Below, in pieces: positions 56,487 through 64,000 of a stretch of DNA of 64,000 bases. Origin of the DNA: Ooceraea biroi (lineage: Eukaryota > Arthropoda > Insecta > Hymenoptera > Formicidae). The stretch lies in contig NC_039519.1 of assembly GCF_003672135.1 (NCBI RefSeq), positions 5,146,001-5,210,000 of the forward strand, given 5' to 3'. The notes beneath the pieces are model-generated. The model was not told where the DNA came from, did not search any database, and was given only the letters and a program-made list of their open reading frames with translations. The translations under genes and the position numbers were made by a program. The number at the start of each line of letters is the position of its first letter. Position 1 is the first letter of the stretch.

Positions 56487-58758
56487 GTTAAGGGGAGAGC
56501 CTGCTTTAGAACGCTGAAAATAAGGTATATTTTACGAATTGTTTTTGGAGAAACTATACAGCGGATCATTATAAAACTTTTATGCATTTATTAGTACATG
56601 TTTAAAGATAAAAAAATTATTTTTTTATTTGAATGTATCGCTTGTAGAGGTCGTCCTGGAGAAATCTTAGTGCAGCCGGCATTGTAAATTGGTGAGCATT
56701 CTCCTGCCTCCAAATTTCATCCAAACTGAAAAATTGAAATGTGTTCTCGTTATTTATGAAGTCCCATCGTCGATGAACCAAAGAGAGAAGAAAAAAGTTG
56801 AAAAGTGCCAAAATGGTGGAGCTTAGAACACAAAAGTACGATTTTTAGGCAAAGGTTTTGAACTTTTTCATGCAAAAATAATTGTTTAACTTAATGTTTT
56901 TATGACTATTAAAGGTTCATCGACGATGGGAATTCATAAATAACGAGAAAATATTTCAATTTTTCAGTTTGGATGAAATTTGGAGGCGGGAGAATGCTCA
57001 CCAATTTACAATGCCGGCTGCACTAAGATGCCTCCAGGACGACCTCTACAGGCGATATATTCAAATCAAAAAATAATTTTTTTTATCTTTAAACATGTAC
57101 TAATAAATGCATCAAAGTTTTATAATGATCCGCTGTATAGTTTCTCCAAAAAAATTCGTAAAATTATACCTTATTTTCAACGTTCTAAAGCAGGCTCCCC
57201 CCTTAACGCGAACGTAGAACCCACGACGTTGGAATTATACAGGGTGAGTCACCTAACTTGACGACCTTACATTTAGAACGCTGAAAATAAGGTATATTTT
57301 ACGAATTGTTTTCGGAGAAACTATACAGCGGATCATTATAAAACTTTTATGCATTTATTAGTACATGTTTAAAGATAAAAAAATTATTTTTTTATTTGAA
57401 TGTATCGCTTGTAGAGGTCGTCCTGGAGAAATCTTAGTGCAGCCGCGTCGCCGGCGTTGCAAATTGGTGAGCATTCTCCTGCCTCCAAATTTCGTCTAAA
57501 CTGAAAAATTGAAATGTGTTCTCGTTATTTATGAATTCCCATCGTCGATGAACCAAAGAGAGAAGAAAAAAGTTGAAAAGTGCCAAAATGGTGGAGCTTA
57601 GAACACAAAAGTACGATTTTTAGGCAAAGGTTTTGAACTTTTTCATGCAAAAATAATTGTTTAACTTAATGTTTTTATGACTATTAAAGGTTCATCGACG
57701 ATGGGAATTCATAAATAACGAGAAAATATTTCAATTTTTCAGTTTGGATGAAATTTGGAGGCGGGAGAATGCTCACCAATTTACAATGCCGGCTGCACTA
57801 AGATGTCTCCAGGACGACCTCTACAGGCGATATATTCAAATCAAAAAATAATTTTTTTTATCTTTAAACATGTACTAATAAATGCATCAAAGTTTTATAA
57901 TGATCCGCTGTATAGTTTCTCCAAAAAAAATTCGTAAAATTATACCTTATTTTCAACGTTCTAAAGCAGGCTCCCCCCTTAACGCGAACGTAGAACCCAC
58001 GACGTTGGAATTATACAGGGTGAGTCACCTAACTTGACGACCTTACATTTAGAACGCTGAAAATAAGGTATATTTTACGAATTGTTTTCGGAGAAACTAT
58101 ACAGCGGATCATTATAAAACTTTTATGCATTTATTAGTACATGTTTAAAGATAAAAAAATTATTTTTTTATTTGAATGTATCGCTTGTAGAGGTCGTCCT
58201 GGAGAAATCTTAGTGCAGCCGCGTCGCCGGCGTTGCAAATCGGTGAGCATTCTCCTGCCTCCAAATTTCGTCTAAACTGAAAAATTGAAATGTGTTCTCG
58301 TTATTTATGAAGTCCCATCGTCGATGAACCAAAGAGAGAAGAAAAAAGTTGAAAAGTGCCAAAATGGTGGAGCTTAGAACACAAAAGTACGATTTTTAGA
58401 CAAAGGTTTTGAACTTTTTCATGCAAAAATAATTGTTTAACTTAATGTTTTTATGACTATTAAAGGTTCATCGACGATGGGAATTCATAAATAACGAGAA
58501 AATATTTCAATTTTTCAGTTTGGATGAAATTTGGAGGCGGGAGAATGCTCACCAATTTACAATGCCGGCTGCACTAAGATGCCTCCAGGACGACCTCTAC
58601 AGGCGATATATTCAAATCAAAAAATAATTTTTTTTATCTTTAAACATGTACTAATAAATGCATCAAAGTTTTATAATGATCCGCTGTATAGTTTCTCCAA
58701 AAAAAATTCGTAAAATTATACCTTATTTTCAACGTTCTAAAGCAGGCTCCCCCCTTAA
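56487..58758 (-). mobile_element. Array B of TTAA-flanked foldback elements (FB)
   Basis: Three FB units in the opposite orientation to array A. TTAA is at 56487, and the right termini GCAGGCTCCCCCCTTAA end at 57206, 57982 and 58758. After the first two termini comes the spacer CGCGAACGTAGAACCCACGA...ATACAGGGTGAGTCACC, then TTAGAACGCTG, the next unit without its first ~18 bases. The spacer is the reverse complement of the spacer in array A. Arms here are the full ~280 bp. Confidence 0.93.
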
Positions 58759-58893
58759 TACCGAGATCGCGCGAAATAGCTATCATCTTTTCGCAAAAAT
58801 CGGTTTTTTGCGAGACACTCTCCGATACCTCGAGCGGACTTGGCGTGGAGCAGGGATGTTCCGATCGTCGGCAGTATTAGTCAAGATGTGGGA

Positions 58894-59596
58894 TTAAGGG
58901 GGGAGCCTGCTTTAGAACGCTGAAAATAAGGTATATTTTACGAATTGTTTTTGGAGAAACTATACAGCGGATCATTATAAAACTTTGATGCATTTATTAG
59001 TACATGTTTAAAGATAAAAAAATTATTTTTTTATTTGAATGTATCGCTTGTAGAGGTCGTCCTGGAGAAATCTTAGTGCAGCCGGCATTGTAAATTGGTG
59101 AGCATTCTCCTGCCTCCAAATTTCATCCAAACTGAAAAATTGAAATATTGTCTTGTTATTTATGAATTCCCATCGTCGATGAACCAAAGAGAGAAGAAAA
59201 AAGTTGAAAAGTGCCAAAATGGTGGAGCTTAGAACACAAAAGTACGATTTTTAGGCAAAGGTTTTGAACTTTTTCATGCAAAAATAATTGTTTAACTTAA
59301 TGTTTTTATGACTATTAAAGGTTCATCGACGATGGGAATTCATAAATAACGAGAAAATATTTCAATTTTTCAGTTTGGATGAAATTTGCAGGCAGGAGAA
59401 TGCTCACCAATGCACTAAGATGCCTCCAGGACGACCTCTACAGGCGATATATTCAAATAAAAAAATAATTTTTTTATCTTTAAACATGTACTAATAAATG
59501 CATCAAAGTTTTATAATGATCCGCTGTATAGTTTCTCCAAAAAAATTCGTAAAATTATACCTTATTTTCAACGTTCTAAAGCAGGCTCCCCCTTAA
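58894..59596. mobile_element. Single FB foldback element
   Basis: A complete copy with TTAAGGGGGGAGCCTGC at the left and GCAGGCTCCCCCTTAA at the right. It lies 135 bp right of array B, with independent flanking sequence and its own TTAA. The right arm has a small deletion near 59410 that removes part of the CAATTTACAATGCCGG segment. Confidence 0.93.
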
Positions 59597-61656
59597 TGGC
59601 GCACTGACGTAACGTTAAAATGATCCTCGCGGCGTTTAAACAATGCAGCAGTGCAGCGTGCACGTGATGCCGTCGTAATGCATTACGAGTGTCACCGGGC
59701 GTTGTAATAGCTGCAATTTTGATGCATGTAAATTTCGAGTGACATCCTATTTAACACTCGACGACTCGAATCTTGAGTTTTCTAGTAACTTTGCTGTATA
59801 TGTAATAAATATGCGCATAAATCGCAAGACGCGGCCGCACGCGTGTACACACGCGATCGATTATTCGTCACTAATGCATCCCGGAATTGTTTATCGCGCG
59901 TTAAAGTTGCTCCCGACGTTGCGAGCGAACGCTATCGCGAGGTAGCTCCACGTTTCGTCAGCTGGATTATACATAAAAAGATTATATTAACTCGGATTAT
60001 TTAGAATGCAGGGCGTATTATTTTTAAGGAATAAATCACCCGTTATAGGGGACTATAAATTCCCATCGATGACGTCAGGCTATTACGTTGGACCTGGGGT
60101 ACGCGACAAGAAAAAGATAATATAATTTCTACGTGCCTCACCTTCAGCGTTCGATTATCGATTCATGTCACTTTAGTTCGTTCTCGTTGTTCGGTGTCGA
60201 CGCGACTGCTCGTGCATTATGTTAAAAATTATACGATTATATTGATTTCCGTGTTACTGTTCTGCATCATATTCTACGTCTCTCGAAATTCACCTTATCG
60301 TTATTTACGGTCGAAATGTGCGATGCGGTGCGTAACGGAAATACGTGGGCTTGCACAATGCGTCAATTATCATGCTACTGTTCGAGTTAATTTTTTATCG
60401 TGTACACAGATTTTTACGTGGAAAAATTCCTTGCTTTTGATCGTATTGCCGGGCGATTGGAAAAACATTAAACACGATCCTCCGCGTGATATTTTTTATT
60501 TGCTTTCGTCATACAGGATGATGTACATGTAATTGAAGAGGTATGTTTTTTGTGATTAGAGAGAATGAATCCGAACTTTCGGCCTGCGTGCTATCTGTAC
60601 TCAAACATCAGGCCAATTATATGGGAGACTCGCGTTGTATAAAAGTCGAGATCGACGAATACGCTCGTCCCTTTTTAACGGAATACAAAACCGTTGTATT
60701 TACATCCGCGCAATTAAGAGAATATAATTGCTAATCAACAATGTGTAGCGCACGCGAGATACGTTTTGGAATTGCGCGCCGATTTATTTCATAATGGTAA
60801 AAAGGTATTACGTTTCGCGATATGGGCAAATTAAATTTTCAGCGAAAGTTTGTTAAACCGATAAACCGGTCAAACTGATCTCAACGATAAACATAATTTC
60901 TCTCCGCGCGTATGTGCGCCCGTGCGTACGCGCGTGCTGGTTCCTGATTATTAGTTGACGATTATTAGCCGGGACGCATTCAAACGCATTTCGATGCGCT
61001 GTTTTGCCCGCGAGCTTACATCATACATCAAACGCGCGCACGCTGAACGTGAAACGCTAATTGCGTGACGCAAAGAAAAGGCACGCAAGCAAGTCTTTCA
61101 TTTAACTTGAAGTCAAGTTTGAAAGGGATACCGTAATAATTTTCATTTTAGACGAGACCGCACACGCGTCCTTCCCCCGAAAAAGGAAGAGCGACGCCGG
61201 CGAACGTAAAAACGTAGCTTAATTACGCAACTACGAGCGAATTAGTTGCCAGTCAGAGGCGGATCGGCACGAACATCGCGGACTGCCGGTAATGGGAAAA
61301 CATTCTGAAAACTTTCTGTTTTCCCAGTGCGTATTAATTTTCATATCCGCGTCTCGTTGCCATAGCTACGGTCATAGCCAGCACAGGAGTAATAAGTTTT
61401 GGAATAATTTTACGCACAGTCGATCGTATGAATTCGCTCTCCATTCTCCACCCGTTTTCTCTCTCGGTTTTTCTTCAACTCGGCCTTTCCATCGCGGTCT
61501 CACATACACGTGTCACACTCCGTTTAACTTTTGTGTTTCATGTTACTTCTTCTTCTTTTCCTCTTCTTCTTTCTCGTATTCTCTCTCCTGCGGCACGCAC
61601 GCGGACTCGTAATGCAATCGATAATCGCGTTCCAAGGCGGATAATAATCGTGTAGT
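59597..61656. other. Unique sequence, nothing established
   Basis: Host sequence with a TTC-rich tract near 61540-61575. A 112-codon frame at 60194-60532, with one hydrophobic stretch near its start, is not recognised and may be chance. Confidence 0.5.
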
Positions 61657-62233
61657 TTAAGGGGGGAGCCTGCTTTAGAACGCTGAAAATAAGGTATAAT
61701 TTTACGAATTTTTTTGGAGAAACTATACAGCGGATCATTATAAAACTTTGATGCATTTATTAGTACATGTTTAAAGATAAAAAAATTATTTTTTGATTTG
61801 AATATATCGCCTGTAGAGGTCGTCCTGGAGGCATCTTCGTGCAGCCGGCATTGCAAATTGGTGAGCATTCTCCCGCCTCCAAATTTCATCCAAACTGAAA
61901 AATTGAAATATTTTCTTGTTATTTATGAATTCCCATCGTCGATGAACCTTTAATATTCATAAAAACATTAAGTTAAACAATTATTTTTGCATGAAAAAGT
62001 TCAAAAACTTTGCCTAAAAATCGTACTTTTGTGTTCTAAGCTCCACCATTTTGGCACTTTTCAACTTTTTTCTTCTCTTTGGTTCATCGACGATGGGAAC
62101 TCATAAATAACGAGAACACATTTCAATTTTTCAGGTTAGACGAAATTCGGAGGCAGGAGAATGCTCACCGATTTGCAATGCCGGCGACGCGGCTGCACTA
62201 AGATTTCTCCAGGACGACCTCTACAGGCGATAT
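61657..62233. mobile_element. Truncated FB foldback element
   Basis: The left TTAAGGGGGGAGCCTGC is intact. The right arm stops at CTACAGGCGATATA, about 180 bp short of the terminus, where it is joined directly to an M1 mariner fragment. Confidence 0.92.
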
Positions 62234-62612
62234 AATTTCGATTGGCCTTCCTGAGCGTGGTGCATCTTTCACTTAAAATCTCAGATCGAAATTTAGTAAA
62301 CAATTTTGACACTGCCGCAGTTTTAAAGCATCTTCGCCAATACATCAGATAATTTTTATGAGCTTGCACAGCGTTTTTTCCCTTTTCGGAAGTAATAAAA
62401 CAAAATATGAGGAAAATGTTCTTTTTGATTTTCCATTTGAAATCGACGGCAAAAAACAATTGGTAACGAAATCGTGTACTTTCTTTTTGTAAAACAGCTT
62501 GAACTGTGAGTTGTTAACCTACATAAGAATTTGCGGTTTAGAATGAAGTTAGTTACTTTCAAGACAGTATGTCCATCTATTGGAAAAAAACGCAATTACT
62601 TTTTGGCCACCA
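62234..62612 (-). mobile_element. M1 mariner 5' fragment
   Basis: Contains, on the - strand, an altered 5' terminal repeat (...AATTACTTTTTGGCCACCAA on the + strand, with two bases lost from the consensus), the 5' leader, the start codon region (FEIDGK/ENQKEHFPH-type codons) and the N-terminal ~75 codons. It stops inside the RSGRPIEI codons at the junction with the FB element. Confidence 0.92.
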
Positions 62613-62629
62613 AATAAACCATATATATA

Positions 62630-63916
62630 TTGGGTTGGCCAAAAAGTAATTGCGTTTTTTTAAATGTAAATAAAAGGCGAATTTTTCATGGGAAACAAAA
62701 ACTTTATTAAACAATGTATTGTCCATTTTGTTTGATTATCTTTTGCCATTTTTCAGGCAACTTCATGATTCCGCGCTCAAAAAAGTTCTCATCTTTTTCA
62801 GCAAAAAGCAATTCCAACAACGATTTGATATCCTCATCAGCAGTAAAGGTTTTACCATTCAAGGCGTTTTGCAAAGAACGAAACGAATGGTAATCTGATG
62901 GTGCCGGGTCTGGCGAATATGGTGGATGTGGTAACATCATGGTAACACATCCCATCCAAGCTGCAACAATTTTCACGAGTGACCAAACTTGTACGTGGTC
63001 TAGCGTTATCATGGTGAAACACAACACCTTTGCGATTCACCAATTCTCGACGTTTCTGTTTGATGGCAATCCAGTTGACGACAGTATACGTCTGAATTAA
63101 TGGTTTGATTCCTTGCAAGCAGCTCAAAATACACGATACCTTTACAGTCCCACCAGACTGACAGCATAATCTTTCTTTGGTGAATATCTGCTTTTCAAGT
63201 GCTTTCAGCAGGTTCATCACGCTTGCTCCACGATCTTTTTCGTTTGACGTTGTTGTAGACGATCGATTTTTCGTCGCCTGTTATCATACGTCTCAAAAAT
63301 GGATCATTTTCCTCACGTTTCAAAAGAGAAGCGCACATGTCAATACGCTTAGTGAGATGAATTTCTTTGAGCTCATGTCGTACCCAAATATCGAGCTCAC
63401 TAATGTATCCAAGTCGTTTTGAATGGTTTTCAACACTCGATTTCGATACGTTAAGATTCTCAGCAATCTCTCGTGTCGTTAAACGCCGATTGAAATCGAT
63501 CAGTGCCTCTATTTTGTCATCATCAATTTCGATTGGCCTTCCTGAGCGTGGTGCATCTTTCACGTTAAAATCTCGAGATCGAAATTTAGTAAACGAATTT
63601 TGACACTGCCGCAGCTTTAAAGCATCTTCGCCATATACATCAGATAACTTTTTACGAGCCTGCACAGCGTTTTTCCCTTTTCGGAAGTAATAAAAGAAAA
63701 TATGAGGAAAATGTTCTTTTTGATTTTCCATTTTGAAATGGACGGCAAAGAAACAATTGTTAACGAAATCGTGTGCTTTCTATTTCTAAAACAAGCTTGA
63801 ACTGTGAGTTGTTAACCTACATAATGAATTTGCGGTTTAGAATGAAGTTAGTTACATTTGAAGACATGTATGTCCATCTATTGGAAAAAAACGCAATTAC
63901 TTTTTGGCCAACCCAA
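62630..63916 (-). mobile_element. Full-length M1 mariner
   Basis: A 1287-bp element with the terminal repeat TTGGGTTGGCCAAAAAGTAA at both ends and TA on both sides (62628-62629, 63917-63918). It is the only copy of this family in the window with both termini. Confidence 0.96.
62707..63731 (-). pseudogene. M1 mariner transposase pseudogene, full-length copy
   Basis: Starts at 63731 (MENQKEHFPHIFFYYFRKGK). The first 178 codons are open through the helix-turn-helix region, MITGDEKSIVYNN and KRKRSWSKRDEPAEST. This is the stretch that is damaged by the 11-bp deletion in the array at 1-4101. It then meets a TGA (63195-63197) where copy 4 of the array has TCA. An 11-bp deletion near 63070 and an 11-bp insertion near 62937 break the rest. 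Catalytic Asp codons of ITGDEK, HDNARPR and APSDYH are all present. The Trp usual after TGDEK is Ser here. Confidence 0.94.
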
Positions 63917-63942
63917 TATATATTAATATAATATATATAATA

Positions 63943-64000
63943 TTGGGTTAACCAAAAGTAATTGCGTTTTTTTTATATAAATAAAAGGCGAATTTTTCAT
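63943..64000 (-). mobile_element. M1 mariner 3' end, cut by window edge
   Basis: TTGGGTTAACCAAAAGTAAT followed by the leader-like GCGTTTTTTTTATATAAATA and AAAGGCGAATTTTTCAT. This matches the 3' end of the other M1 copies with a few changes in the terminal repeat. It is separated from the full copy by 26 bp of AT repeats. The rest lies to the right of the window. Confidence 0.92.

Noticed and set aside
60194..60532. 112-codon frame with one hydrophobic stretch as a small membrane protein
   Set aside because: No recognised family, no splice or conservation evidence; AT-rich DNA often gives such stretches.
1..64000. A window-wide inverted duplication, since M1, M3 and FB each appear in both orientations
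   Set aside because: The order along the window is M1+, M3+, FB-A, M3-, FB-B, M1-, which is not mirror-symmetric, and unique sequence between them is not repeated.

Overview
This is a eukaryotic, insect-type sequence. The one protein-coding gene I can name is a spliced membralin (TMEM259) gene, and almost everything else is transposon-derived. The mariner and Tc1-mariner families present, and a short block of the arthropod telomere pentamer, fit a hymenopteran genome, most likely an ant. That assignment is inference. The host sequence alternates GC-rich unique stretches with AT-rich transposon blocks.

Layout. 1-4101: head-to-tail array of defective mariner copies (family M1, + strand). 5057-5681: hAT-type MITE carrying a 40-bp minisatellite. 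8128-9795: satellite of five 334-bp units. 9824-10325: a hairpin and half of a palindromic MITE. 10936-12233: decayed LINE. 12236-14806: two tandem mariners (M2, - strand). 15940-17068: inverted-repeat element with 8-bp target duplications, carrying telomere-like repeats and a GC-rich palindrome. 17172-19147: Tc1-mariner element with a DD41D transposase. 21158-35000: last three exons of membralin on the + strand. The 11.9-kb intron between the first two exons holds a four-copy array of a 655-bp element, a five-unit mariner array (M3, + strand) and a solitary 655-bp copy.

35325-37532: two TA-flanked palindromic elements. 38889-41610: array of TTAA-flanked foldback elements (FB). 43451-44677: another TTAA element. 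44893-46016: Transib-like element whose ends resemble V(D)J recombination signals. 49179-53037: second five-unit M3 array, - strand, with intact outer termini. 56487-59596: FB copies in the opposite orientation. 61657-64000: truncated FB joined to an M1 fragment, one full-length M1 copy on the - strand, and the edge of another.

The transposons do not form a pathway. The unifying theme is that at least six unrelated element families have each become tandem arrays. In several cases the junction shows how: 5-9 bp of microhomology inside or next to the element. One of these arrays is bounded by complete mariner termini and a TA duplication, so the whole array may have moved as a single transposon. 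No transposase in the window is intact. Membralin is the only gene with convincing exon-intron structure; its 5' exons were not found in 1-21157.
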